DNA of 64,000 nucleotides from Actinomucor elegans (lineage: Eukaryota > Mucoromycota > Mucoromycetes > Mucorales > Mucoraceae), in contig JAMSLZ010000018.1 in assembly GCA_026027325.1 (NCBI GenBank), positions 310,001-374,000 of the forward strand, given 5' to 3'. The position numbers and the translations under genes were made by a program. Positions 43,165-54,862 of the stretch are shown piece by piece; within the stretch, counting starts at the first letter, position 1; every line of letters begins with the position of its first letter. The notes beneath the pieces are model-generated. The model was given only the letters and a program-made list of their open reading frames with translations. It did no database searches and was not told where the DNA came from.

Positions 43165-46100
43165 CTATACATTGGGAAAAGCATAAAATGGTACAGGAGC
43201 AGCAGACAACGGCATTCTGCGTTTAAACTTGATCACATCATCAATGACAGTATAACCCTTGGGGAGTTGGTTATGATTGCGTCTGGAAAGGCCGCTGGGA
43301 CCTTGATTGATCTTGATAATCACTTGATCCACATCTTGAAGTGAAATGTTCAGCTTGGAAGATAAGAATTCGGTCAAGCCAACTTCGGATTGAATCTTGG
43401 TATCTCCTCCATAGTTAGCTACAAGTGTCTTGAATTCATCCTCAGAGAGTTCTTTTTTATTCACCAGTCCAAGGTACGTCAAGACTGGATAGAGCTGATC
43501 TACAGTGTAGTTGTCTTTTACCTCAGAAACAGCAGGTGGTGCCTTTTGTGACTTCAGGTGCACAGACATGGTGGCTGCGTAGGGTGAATCAGGCATGATC
43601 CACTTGTCATAAAACTCCAGTAGTGATTCTTTGGTAATAGTCTTGATTTCAGCCACATCCTTGAGCGTATCATCAAACTCGTAATAACCAGAACTGATAT
43701 CACCCCAATACTTGTAACCTTCTTCCCATAGATTCTTGTGTTTCTCTAAACATTCGGCTACCAATGAATCCATCTGAGTTTGATAGTCGGCCTCACTCAT
43801 CTCAGCAATAATCGTGCGCAGTGATTCCAAAAATTCCAAACAGCGATTCTCGAGATATACAGGATCTTTTTCACTTTGGATGATGAGCCTGAACGCCATC
43901 TGGCTAATAAAACATCGAACGCCACTAAAGACCAAGTAGCCCAACTGTTCACGTGTACGGAGTTGATTAAAGCAAGGTTCTTCTGCAATTTGGGCCACCA
44001 TTCTCAGGCGGTTACGAAGCGGAATGTCCTTGACGCTGCAGACCTGGCTTGTGTAATTGATGGCAGAATTGACGTTTTCAGGATCGTGCACAGACTTGGG
44101 ATATACAAATTTTTGACCTGCGGGAAGGATAATGTCTCGATCGCCAATAAATTGACTAGGCATCAATGGACGAGGCTGCAAGATAGATTCAATGGTGCCA
44201 AACATGCTAATCACTTGGTCGCGATCCACAGCACCATGAGCCAAGCCTTCAATATGCAAACTTGATACGATGGTAGGGATAGACGTTTGAAGGTCTTCCA
44301 TATGGATGTCTTTGATTTCACTCAGAATGTCTTCGTGTGTCCATACATTATCACTTAGTGCAATGGACATGTTTTGCACAGCATGTTGGTATGGTTCATC
44401 CAAAAAGTAATTCTCAAAACCACGTTTGATCTCTTCTTTAATAATAACAAAGCGTTCAGGCTTGATTTGAAGGTTCTTCATCTTGTCAATGATTTTTTCA
44501 AGAAGTAGAGGCAGCTTGTCATTGTATCCACCTATAAACAACTATAGCAAGTTTAATCTACACATCTATCAAGTGCACTATGTACTTACTTCAATTCCTT
44601 TGGATTCGTGGTTAAGATCATAGGACAATCCAGCAACTTCTGCGTCATAAGAGTATTCAGAAAGCGAATCTATGAGTAGATCAATGTATAGTCTATTGAA
44701 TTTAATGAGCATCGGATCATAACAAGGTTGTTTTAACTTACCGTAACATGGCACCGTTTCGTGGTGTAGCGAGGAATAAAGGGTTTTTGAATAGCACCCA
44801 CATATTTGTCTTGGGAACCCAAAATGTGTCATCTTTTTTGTACCAGATACGCGTAACTGGTGTATCTTGAATCAATTCAGGTTGCTTTGTCTTTTCTAAA
44901 GCCTCAAATCTGTCCACATTCAACCTTGAAGGGATAAATTCATTGATGGCAGGAAACGTAAAATCGTCGTTTATAGATATGCGGTCCAATCTCTATAGTA
45001 CAATAAATACACAATCCCATTCTACGTTTGTTATGTCACTTACCGATATTAATGATTCACTAACAGGTAATACTTGATAATTGGTAGAATACCATCTTTC
45101 AACTTGGGTGCATTGGATACCCTTAGGGAATTCTTGACAGGCCAAGGTCAACCTGAAGTTATCAGGACGTAACAAAGCTAAATGCTGGTTGATTAGCGCA
45201 GCATCGTATTTTCGAACCAAAGCATGGCCACTGAGAATCCACTGAGGTGGCAAGTTTTGCTGCATTTGTTGCGATAAGGAAGAAGTGTATTGAGAGACAG
45301 AACATTTCTCTGAAAAGTTGAAATTCATCTCACTTAATGATCTGATTTCATCAAAAAACCACTTCTTGATGCCTGTTTCTTTAACCATTCCAATGTATTC
45401 AAAGATGGCTACAATGACATCCTCATAATGCACTATAATCATATCAGTATGCCATAAACAAACCTTTTCAATCGATCCATCTTACCTAAGCCTTGTTCTG
45501 TTAAGTCAATGTTAAAATCAAAGAAACTAAATCCGATGCCACTCGACGTTGTTCCAGCAGTCAAATAAGAGGCCCAGTTCTGCTTTTTGAGAAACGATAG
45601 TATAGATCCTGGCCCCTCATGTCCCATCAGATAAGCAAGATAATGAGTGGGCTATACATAAAGATTAGCCACAAGCTCTACTAAGATATAACACTAAAAC
45701 ATACCTGACTTTCATAAAACTGCATTTGATCAGGGAAGGGAAAAGTGATATTCAAGCTACGTATGTTCTTCACTGTCTTGACACAGACCTGTTTCATGAT
45801 TTCGTTTTCCGTCAATGGATGCCCGGGAAACGAAGGCACAGGAATGCTCTTGTTGGCCACGCCAGAAAACATATCCACCACCCACTCAGTCAATTGATCC
45901 AAAGACTCTAATCAAACCTAATGAGCGACCTCTGAGTGAATACAATCTATATACTACCTTTGCCAATCACAGTCAATTTCATAATGTTTGCAGAGTAATA
46001 ATGGTCATGGAACTTGAGAAGCTCTTGACGAATATCCAGTCCAAGTTTTTTGGGATTATCCATCAGTGTCTCCAGGTTACCTGTTTCAAATAGATGCCAT

Positions 46101-46776
46101 GGGTGTTGTGGGTTACTAACGCTTTTCTCAACCTGGGCGACACGCCAACAATCCGACTGGAGGTTTTTTTTATGTTCTGAATCCACAGCTCTCAATTCTC
46201 TTTCTGTGCAACTCTCCGTGAATAATGGATCAATGAAAAAGTGAGAGAATCGGTCTAATGCACCTTCTAGCCATTGATGACCGACTTCAAAAAAGTAGTT
46301 GGTGTTTTCTGTAGCAGTGTATGCATTCGAATAGCCTAGTAACTTGTTTGTTTGGATCATTTTTTTTTCCTTCTGATTTCTATGTTATCCTGCTTTACCT
46401 GAATGGTCTGAAAGATAGCTATTATAGTCGTTTTCCTTGGGATACTTTTTCGTACCCATAAATAAGAGGTGCTCGCAAAAATGAGCTAAACCTTGCAAGT
46501 GTTCCTATACAAAATAGTAATAGTAATAATGAGTTTTTGATATACTCTTGTGAGTATTCTACTTACAGGATCACTAAGGCTACCGACATGGACATCAAGA
46601 GCCGCACTAGCACGATCTGTCTCAGGATCGCTAATCAATAAAACCTCGAGTTGATTCACGAGTTTAACAAGACGGTATTCTCGGTCATCGTTGGCTGGTT
46701 TCTCCAGTGGTTTCTTGTAAATATAGTAGTTTTGGTTAAACTGCCAATCATTATCATTTATTGTTGCTGAAACCAT
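43165..46776 (-). CDS. STE23: Insulin-degrading-enzyme-type M16 metallopeptidase (Ste23/IDE)
   Basis: Large zinc peptidase that degrades short peptides in a closed chamber; yeast Ste23 and Axl1 also mature a-factor. Nine exons on the complement: 46567-46776, 46399-46504, 45958-46335, 45705-45907, 45486-45651, 45044-45432, 44742-44992, 44590-44692 and 43165-44541, 1060 aa, slightly longer than human IDE. The inverted zinc motif HFCEH is at residues 78-82 ([18 protein letters not shown]); the downstream Glu ligand region lies in [12 protein letters not shown]. The second half carries IDE features: [18 protein letters not shown], the [15 protein letters not shown] block, and late [15 protein letters not shown], which holds the conserved substrate-binding RxxEQLGY motif. 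No signal peptide or C-terminal SKL/AKL, so cytosolic location is expected. Intron 7 uses the acceptor at 44693, since a nearer one gives a stop. Confidence 0.95.
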
Positions 46777-47080
46777 AGTTTGAGTATAAAGAAGAAGAAG
46801 AAGAAGAAGAACTGGAGTCACACGTTATTTATTTAAAAGCCATATATGAGCCGCGCGTAAAATGACTCAGGAACATTAAAAAACGCGTGCGTAGATCATC
46901 CAAATTGTCAAGTATCCCCTTTAGTTTACCCCAACATGATCAGGTCATTTGGTATTTCACTGACTTGATTTGAGTAACCTTAATGAAACACCATGAGAAG
47001 ATACTTTGTAGGCGCTTGGACCATTGGAAACCTCTTTACCGTGCTACAAATACAAGGTCATTAATAAACTATAACATTAG

Positions 47081-47134
47081 TGTATATATATATATATATA
47101 TATACTATACTATACTATACTATATATATAGTAT
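47081..47134. repeat. TA / TACTA microsatellite
   Basis: Alternating TA followed by several TACTA units and more TA; a likely cruciform-prone spacer tract. Confidence 0.85.
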
Positions 47135-47997
47135 ATACTATACACATCATTATCATAGTATGACACATAAGAATTTGTCTTGTATCATATAATTCAAACT
47201 CCAAATTACTGAAAATGTACCAAGATCCGATTCCCGTCAGTAGTAGTTGTTTCTATACTAATATATAGACATAATCACTCTAATTTCAATGGTTCCTATT
47301 GGTGGTACCTAGTTGCTGCAAACAATCAATGTATGCACAGCCTCCACTAAAAGCCAAGAAAGCAATGGAGGATACGGATTCTACCTAATAATAGTATAAT
47401 GCCTTCTTTCCTTTTAACCAAAAGAAATGGTATTCAATGTAAAAGCACATGATACACACAAAATTGTGTACCAAGGTTTTTAGTTGCATTCATGAATACA
47501 GTTTTGCTTGACACCGAGTACTATATAGTCGGAATATATAGGGATCAGTTTCCGAGAGTGCCAATTATTATTTGCTCAGAGCAATAAATGTCTAATACAT
47601 CTCTTTGTGTATTGTGGCACAGTTCACTGCTAAAGAACTTACATCTGGATCGTGTCTGTTTCTTCTGCTAGTGTGATATTCCCTACATGGAAAGGCTCAC
47701 TGTTATGTATAATAATTTGCTTCCGCTATAGGCTAGATCCATAGGAGAGTGAAAGCAAACATCCTGATATGACGCCAGAAGTTTTTTTTTTTAGTATTGT
47801 GAGTATATGACTTTTGCATTTTCAACAACACGAGTTATTTTCTACATGACCTATAGGCTTGATTATAGTTTCTTTGGGAAAAGGACAAATGCCGCTCCGA
47901 GAACGGGAAATATTAGAAAATCCATAGCTCTTATTTGCGCCGCAGTGCCTTGATCTGTAATTGGACAACCAATATGATACACAAACTAAATGCATCA

Positions 47998-48080
47998 GAT
48001 CATTTAGAATATGCAATGTTAATTAGATGTGAAATGTAACCGAGATCAATGGAAACATTTATGAATTATTAGATCTCAAT
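47998..48080 (+). repeat. Dispersed ~75-bp element
   Basis: CATTTAGAATATGCAATGTT, then AATTAGATGTGAAATGTAAC, then CGAGATCAATGGAAACATTT and ATTATTAGATCT: nearly full length. Confidence 0.65.
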
Positions 48081-48165
48081 GTATATAGCATATATCTCTA
48101 GCCGCTACTATGATGTATTCTCGTTGCTGCTTAGTTAAATGATCGTTGTGATATATAGACGAAAG

Positions 48166-48240
48166 GGTTCATTCTCAACTTGCATCAGCAATCATATGTA
48201 AACTTAAAATGAGATTAGACGAGACATTTATAAATCTTTG
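48166..48240 (+). repeat. Dispersed ~75-bp element, degenerate
   Basis: TTCATTCTCAACTTGCATCA then GAGATTAGACGAGACATTTA; 168 bp after the previous copy. Confidence 0.5.
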
Positions 48241-48668
48241 ATCACATTCGTATGGAATACTTATAATCTATGTCACATTGCTAAATCATACTAAAATCAT
48301 TGTACTTTAATCGAATAACAGTTGTAGCATATGCGCTACATTATTCGGAACATATAATGGTCACCAGATGCAATTTTGAATCAGATTCGGAAATGGAATG
48401 ATTTCTGAAAGATTCATTAAAGTATCCCTTTTTTTTTGTGGAACTCACAAACGACATATTATAGACATGGCCCTTTAATAATACAAATTCTGTATGTTTG
48501 AAGATATACAAAAGTAAATGTGTTTGCAAGGTAATTGTCTCTCAAAAATGCCGGGACAAGCACATTCTACAATAATACGACCATCAACACAAACACATTT
48601 TCGACTTTGTACCTGAAGTTGATTTTGCGCCATAGACAAGCTCATTTAATGACGCATCTTTGTGCTTT

Positions 48669-48673
<5 letters not shown>

Positions 48674-48709
<36 letters not shown>
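48674..48709. repeat. Poly(A) tract
   Basis: About 36 consecutive A, just downstream of the first cysteine-rich gene. Confidence 0.9.
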
Positions 48710-48712
<3 letters not shown>

Positions 48713-48863
48713 TTTGGGTTCTTGTTGAGAAAAGACACTCGCTCTTTCTCGTCATAATGAGTTTAGAGTTTAACAATTGTCAATAAATTGGTACTTTTGT
48801 AACAACTTGTTTAGCAGAATGAAAAGATGAACAGTTTGTTTATTAGTGTATGGGATTGTCTAT

Positions 48864-49196
48864 CTAGAAGTCATTATTATTAATATCGCAGGATGGTGAT
48901 CCACCATATGATTGATGATAAGATTCAATGTGACCACCATTTAAGCGACACCATAGGTCCAATAGATCTTCAATGAATGAGTTCCTATAGTCAAAATAAC
49001 AAGTAGTACACTTTTGTTGGTTTCTCAAACAGTTATCATATATGGCTGCACTATCCAATGAGCATATCATTTCAATGCCTCGTATAGGGCAATGAAGACC
49101 TTCAAATGGTATACAGTACTTGTAAAACTGAGCCGCACAACGACTAATAGCAATAGCAAAAACCAATGAAATGCCGGCAATAGTTGAAAACTGCAT
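48864..49196 (-). CDS. Small secreted cysteine-rich protein, paralogue 1
   Basis: Single exon on the complement, 110 aa. Signal peptide about residues 1-22 (hydrophobic core, then SRCAA cleavage site). The mature part has eight cysteines spaced C-7-C-8-C-10-C-6-C-2-C-16-C-19-C. Shared features with paralogue 2: CPIRGIE after the second Cys, a CxxCYxxYRxxFIED segment, WC, and a CD(I/V)NNN end. Size, signal peptide and cysteine content fit an effector-like or antimicrobial-like secreted protein, but the cysteine pattern matches no family I recognise. Its 5' flank (49200-49740) is duplicated together with the gene. Confidence 0.75.
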   Translation of the reverse strand: MQFSTIAGISLVFAIAISRCAAQFYKYCIPFEGLHCPIRGIEMICSLDSAAIYDNCLRNQQKCTTCYFDYRNSFIEDLLDLWCRLNGGHIESYHQSYGGSPSCDINNNDF

Positions 49197-49944
49197 GTTT
49201 TTATAGGTTAAATAGTTTAGAGTAAGAGAAAAAAGATATTTTTTGTCTCTTAAATATGTATTTTTTCTTCTTCAAAAGTTGAATTGCAGAGTTATATGTT
49301 TCATATAGACCTTACTACCACAAAAACAGCTCTCGAAGATAAAATGACTTTCAAAGGAGGTGTAATTACTGTCTGTCTAACAAAAAGCCTTGAATTGATT
49401 ATACACAAGGAATGTAGGGTTACTACTATTAAAAGGAAAAATAGGTCAAATCAAACTTATTTATTGAGTAGTTTTCGAAAAGACATATATACACTGATTG
49501 AACGTCCACTACGCATATACTAAGTGGAAAGTCCTAATACTAATGGTCTGTGTAAGGAGTAAACTCATCTTTAATGGCCCTTTGCCATAATACTCATTAA
49601 ACTAGAAAGAAGGTGCAAGCCAGCCATTATATTTTTAATCGGTGCTTTTTCAGTTGACATGTGTAGTTAGAAATAACCGCATAACATCATCAAAGATCAC
49701 AAACTCTGAAATTTTATTAAGTAAAACATATAGTATATATCTTATTCAAATGCTTGACAAACGATGAATCGTTGGAAATTGGTGAGAACTACACGTAGAA
49801 AAAATAAATCCAGTTAAAGAATTAGTAGGTCTGTAGCTTCTGCTCTTTTCAATAAACCTATTATTGATTATGTTTTATAATAAGCTGGTGTTTGACTGAT
49901 AGAAATTGTAAAAAGTATATTTATTATTGTATAGGATTATCTAC
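49197..49944. other. Duplicated upstream region, unit A
   Basis: Promoter side of paralogue 1. It matches 50272-50860 over several hundred bases; the segment around 49335-49400 (GCTCTCGAAGATAAAATGAC, then TTTCAAAGGAGGT) is almost identical to 50410-50460. The plus-strand ORF here is not judged to be a gene. Confidence 0.6.
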
Positions 49945-50271
49945 CTAGACGAAATTGTTATTAACGTCGCAAAATTGTGGTTCATAATATGGTTCTTTAG
50001 AGGTTAGAATTCTACCACGAATTGAGTCACACCATTTCTCTAATTCGTCTTCAATGAATGTATCTCGATATCTAAGATAACAAGCTGTGCAGTCTTGGTT
50101 ACCAAAGCAATTTTTGGGTATGCATTCGTCATACATTGAGCATATGTGCTCAATACCTCGGATAGGACAAGGGTCTCCAGGAATCATACAGTAGCTGTAA
50201 GACCAAGCGGCACAACTGTTAATAGCAATGGCAACAACCAACGAAGCGCCAGTAATAATGGAAACCTTCAT
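49945..50271 (-). CDS. Small secreted cysteine-rich protein, paralogue 2
   Basis: Single exon on the complement, 108 aa, a tandem duplicate of the neighbour about 750 bp away. Signal peptide about residues 1-22, ending SCAA. Spacing is C-6-C-8-C-10-C-5-C-2-C-16-C-19-C, with one extra Cys inside the fourth interval. The CPIRGIE, CYxxYRxxFIED and CDVNNN blocks are kept while the rest has diverged strongly, including charge changes between cysteines. This suggests fast evolution of surface residues on a fixed disulfide scaffold. Function unknown; antimicrobial, effector or sporulation-related roles are equally open. Confidence 0.75.
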   Translation of the reverse strand: MKVSIITGASLVVAIAINSCAAWSYSYCMIPGDPCPIRGIEHICSMYDECIPKNCFGNQDCTACYLRYRDTFIEDELEKWCDSIRGRILTSKEPYYEPQFCDVNNNFV

Positions 50272-51867
50272 GTTTTTGTATGCTATAATGATACGTAAAT
50301 AGTTTAGAATAAGAGGGAAAAAAAATGCAATCCATTTCTTATATATATCTTTTCTTCAAAAGTTAAATTGCATTGCATTATACCTCGAATAGATTTTTCT
50401 ATTACAGGAACAGCTCTCGAAGATAAAATGACTTTCAAAGGAGGTATAATCACTGTCTGTTTAACATAAAGCCTTGAATTGATTATACATAAAAAAAAAT
50501 GCAAAACCACTACTATTAAAAGGAAAAGTAGGTCAAATCAAACTTATGTATTGAATGGTTTTCAAAAGGACATGCATATGCTGCTTGAACGTCCATTACG
50601 TATATAATAAACAGGTAGATTTAATAAATATTCTGGGAGTAAATTCATTCTCAATGGTCTTTTGCTAATTATTAGATGTATAGTCAGTGAATAATCCGTT
50701 AAATGCTTCTTGCCATAGTACTTTCTATACTAGAAACAAAATATAAGCTAACTATAGTATTATTGATCTGCACTTTTCAGTTAATATGCGTAATTAAAAG
50801 AAATACCCACATAACGTCAAGACCACAAGCCCTGAAACTTTATTAAAATAAAACATAACATAGACTAATGTGCCCAAAGGATGATCAAGTGCATACATGA
50901 TCATTTCCATCACCACATAGCCTACTGCCCCGTCCAGCGATAGAAAAATAGTATGGATAAGAAACTAAGAATCTAAAGGATGAGAACAATATACAATCAA
51001 TGATTAGACAGTGTTTTTCGAATATGTTTATGAAAGTAACTAGTAAACAAAATAAAAAAGATAAAAAGTTAGTGCCATGAAATGCGAATGAAATGCTCTC
51101 ATTTGAAGTGAATGCGTATGGGTGCAATCAAGGACTCTGATAAATAGTATATCTATAAGGTTTGCTTAATATCTCATCTTATGCCGCTATAAATGAGTAA
51201 CCATTATGCGTTAAAGTATCTTGTCTACCAATATGATACACTATATATTATATCTATAATATAACAAAATCGTTATCCTTTTTGATAGAGCTTTTATTCC
51301 AAAAAAAGCTATCAGAGTAGACATTTTCATTCTTAAGTATACCATATCTTTGATCAGCCATTGAATAGATAACTTTTTTTTTTGTATTCTGTCAGTTCTA
51401 TAACTAGCATTGCTTCCTTTAACAGCATATAGACATCAAATAAAGATATAACGATATTGATTATTCTCTTGATTCTAAAATACTATCTCTACTATTCTCT
51501 TCCATCTCGCTTCTAACCATAAATCCCTCGAATTATAAACTTATAACTAAATTAACATAGAAGTGCGGAATCGTTTTGATTTCCTAGACATTTATATAAT
51601 AATTCAAAATTATTATAATGGAAATACCTGCAATACAACTCCCATACTGTGATATTCTTACTTTCTTAACCAAGGTTACTTAATTGTTGATTTACCAAAT
51701 CTATATTATTCTCAATTTAGTTCAACTTTTATCAGTTTTAACTGAGAACTTGGAATGTTGGTATGTATTCTTTGGTTGATATACTACGATCTCAATGTTA
51801 GGATACCCAGGATTTCGAAATCTGAGCTTAAACAAATCTCAGCCTAGAAATTGAAAAATGGCACAAT

Positions 51868-51945
51868 CTGACACACGCGATCTCATCCGATCTCGATCCA
51901 ATATCGCATTTGATGTATAGTCTTTGCTTAAGGCTAGTTGCCGTA
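51868..51945 (-). repeat. Dispersed ~75-bp element, inverted
   Basis: On the complement: CATCAAATGCGATATTGGAT then CGAGATCGGATGAGATCGCG. Confidence 0.55.
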
Positions 51946-52086
51946 TCTAGTAAGGCTTCGGCCGACACTATTACTATCTGTTATATAAATTGTCTTTTTG
52001 CTAATTTATTCGTTAATGGCCTTCATTAGGCTAATAAAAACTTCAACTATTTTCGATGGGACGATATTAGAGAGTAAATCCTTTCC

Positions 52087-52090
<4 letters not shown>

Positions 52091-52125
<35 letters not shown>
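52091..52125. repeat. Poly(T) tract
   Basis: About 35 consecutive T, 215 bp upstream of the PDK1 start codon. Confidence 0.9.
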
Positions 52126-52127
<2 letters not shown>

Positions 52128-52337
52128 CGCAAGTCAACTACGAACTAACGATCTGTGCTATCAAATCTTAGCAGCTATCACGACAAAGATGATTTGAGTA
52201 GGTTGGGGTCCAGTACAAAGAAGCACCTGAATTTCAATTCTCACACAAAGTCCTATTTTTTTTTTAATTATAGTAATCTGTTGGGTTGCACCAGCTGTTT
52301 TCTTTCTCAATTACTTACAAGAATAAAAGCCTACATT

Positions 52338-54512
52338 ATGGCTCAAGTACCGTCTTCACCCACCCGCTCTTCATCCAACTCTTCCAATCATGTTCCAGGA
52401 CCTACACTTAGTACCGATGTCGACGATCCCTCTCATCCTCTTTATCATCATCGTCGTATTGTAACTGATTTCGATTATGGAGATATCCTTGGTGAAGGTT
52501 CTTACTCGACTGTAAAATATCTACTCTGTATATCACTCCTATCCTATATTGATCTCCTTTTTATTTTACTTGATAGGTTCTTATAGGACGAGATAAGCGC
52601 TCTGGAAAACAATATGCTGTGAAACGACTCGATAAAGCCCATATTGTGAAAAACAATAAAGTAAAATATGTCATGATTGAACGAGACGCGCTTAGCCGAA
52701 TGAACCACCCAGGCATTGTCAAGCTGTACTGGACGTTTAAAGACAACCGAAGCTTATGTAAGTTCCTTGAAATATGTCAGTTCCTCGATCTGATTGGTTA
52801 TGTAATATAGATTTTGTATTGGATTTAGCGAGAAACGGTGAATTATACACGTATATTAGAAGAGTAACTAATACCATAAGGGAAAAAAAAAGAATCGAGT
52901 TGCTGAAACGATTTTATAGTTAGCACCGTTTGATTTGGATACAGCAAGGTTTTATGCAGCCGAGATTCTATTAGCAATTGAACATATTCACAACCGAGGC
53001 GTGATTCATAGGTAACAAAACACAAAACCTGCATCTATACGGATTTTCTAACTATAGCTCGATTTAGAGATATAAAGCCTGAAAAGTAAAAGCTAAAAGA
53101 CATGAACTTTTTCATATTACTAACGCAGTTGAACGATAGTATCTTACTAGATGATAATCTGCATATCAAAGTGACAGATTTTGGCTCTGCTAAAATTATT
53201 CAGGAAGCTGATAACAACGTACCTGATAGTGGTGAAGCTGGCTCAAGATCCTTTGTAGGCACAGCAGAATATGTGTCTCCAGAACTACTTCGCAGCGATG
53301 TGGTATCTAAAGAGTAACGTACTTGTTGATCTCTCGTAACACAACCTAACATTTAGTTTCTCTCTCTCTCTTTTTTTAGAGCTGATCTTTGGGCTTTTGG
53401 GTGCGTGATATATCAAATGTTATCAGGAAAATCACCATTCAAAGCAGCAACTGATTATCTCATATTTCAAAAGATCAAGAACCTTGAATACACGATACCC
53501 CAAGACTTTCCTCCCGTCGGCAAAGATATTGTGGAACGACTGTTGGTATCAGATCCTGAAAAACGACTGGGATCAGGCGATATCCAAGCCATCAAAGAGC
53601 ATGCATTCTTTGAAGGCATTGATTGGGAAAACATTTTTTCATCGAACGCGCCTCCATTAAGAGAACGATTAGAGAAAGAAGCCAAGGCACATCCAGTTAT
53701 ACCACCCACCTTTGGCTTTGAACAAAGTGAGGGAGAAGAAGAAGAAGACATGTGGTTTGGTCAGAACGCCCCTCTTGCTGCAGCTGCACCGACCCAAGTA
53801 CCTTATCAAAACCCTTTTAATGACCATATACATAGCGTTCAAGAACAAGTCCCTCCACAAGTCGCCTTTGACACACCTACTTGTTCATCGACAGCTTCAG
53901 CCCAGGATGCAGCAGATCGACATAAATCACATACCAGTCGTCATTCATCAGGCCTAAAGGACGACAACATGAAAAGAGCCAGTCAACTAAGTAGTGTAGC
54001 TTCCTCTGCACATAGTATTCCCGAGAGATCGAATGGACAGCCTCATCCATTATGGTAAATTCCCAATCAAATCCTTTTTTTGTACTTGTTTTAATAAAAA
54101 AAAAAACCTACTACTTAAAGGATCCCTCACTTGTATCCCGATGAATCCGTCATCAAATCAGGCCGAGTGACACGTAAAAGAGGCTTCATAACGAAAAAGA
54201 GAAACTTGATCTTGACAAATAGACCAAGACTGCTGTATTTAGACGAAGGCTCTGAAAAGAACAAGCTAGATGGTAATTTGAGGTGTGAAATACCTTGGAC
54301 CTCGGAGTTGTTACCTGAACTCAAAGGCAAATCGACATTTTGTATTCATACTGTACGTATGCGCTTTGATAGATAAGACCAATGAACTAACTGTTTCTCT
54401 TATGATCGCATAGCCTGAAAAATCGTATACATTCGAAGACCGTAAGCATGCTCAGGAATGGGTTAATACCATCAATTCTATGCTAGTAGATTCATTCGGT
54501 GTAGCAGCTTGA
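52338..54512 (+). CDS. PDK1: 3-phosphoinositide-dependent protein kinase 1 (PDK1/Pkh-type)
   Basis: AGC-family master kinase that phosphorylates the activation loop of other AGC kinases. Nine exons, 52338-52511, 52577-52757, 52811-52863, 52920-53011, 53068-53085 (18 nt), 53140-53313, 53380-54054, 54121-54352 and 54414-54512, give 565 aa. Gly loop GEGSYSTV, Lys in [19 protein letters not shown] (assembled across the 18-nt exon 5), DFG in VTDFGSAK, and the PDK1-type activation loop [16 protein letters not shown] with the autophosphorylated Ser. The C-terminal part (exons 8-9) is a PH domain of the PDK1 type ([20 protein letters not shown], ending with the [13 protein letters not shown] helix). 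S. cerevisiae Pkh kinases lack a clear PH domain, so this layout is closer to animal PDK1. The linker between domains is Ser/Pro/Gln-rich and acidic. Confidence 0.93.
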
Positions 54513-54862
54513 TTTATTTACAATAATAAACATTTTATTTTGTTTTTTTGTATGTAATGATGATAATAACAATATAGTAGATTATATATAAGTAAAATAT
54601 ATGAAATAGTAAGTCTATTATGTAAATAAAAAAAAAAAATAAAAAAAATAAAAAAAAGAAGAGAGTATGTACGTTATTAAAGACATTTCTATACAAATTA
54701 TAGATATTAAGTTCTAAAAGAGAAGAGAAAGGATAATAGTTATAGTGGGGGGATAAATATATAAAGATAAAGCTATTGCTTTGGTTTGTATGTATACGCT
54801 TTTTTTTGGGGGATTTTCTCGCCTTTATCATCTCTTTTTTTTTTTTTTTTTTCTGCTATACA
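54513..54862. other. Convergent spacer
   Basis: 350 bp between the 3' ends of PDK1 and the KH gene. Several A and T tracts (54627-54657, 54835-54851); no gene. Confidence 0.6.

Larger units (their letters stand above)
46777..48863. other. Intergenic region with TA tracts and repeat copies
   Basis: IDE promoter at the left (with short GAAGAA repeats 46792-46811). A TA/TACTA microsatellite spans 47081-47134. Two dispersed-repeat copies at 47998 and 48166. An A tract of about 36 nt at 48674-48709. No supported gene. Confidence 0.6.
50272..52337. other. Duplicated upstream region (unit B) and PDK1 promoter
   Basis: 50272-50860 is the second copy of the duplicated flank. Beyond it the spacer is AT-rich; a complement-strand ORF (51127 to 50885) ends CGDGNDHVCT but has no supported start or signal peptide. 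51868-51945 is an inverted dispersed-repeat copy. A T tract of about 35 nt at 52091-52125 precedes the kinase start. Confidence 0.55.

Noticed and set aside
49284..49523. 79-codon plus-strand ORF upstream of paralogue 1
   Set aside because: Its duplicate at 50400-50500 is broken by a stop and an A run, so conservation there is not for coding.
50885..51127. Third cysteine-rich gene on the complement (ends CGDGNDHVCT)
   Set aside because: No signal peptide, no matching cysteine pattern and no credible start or intron.
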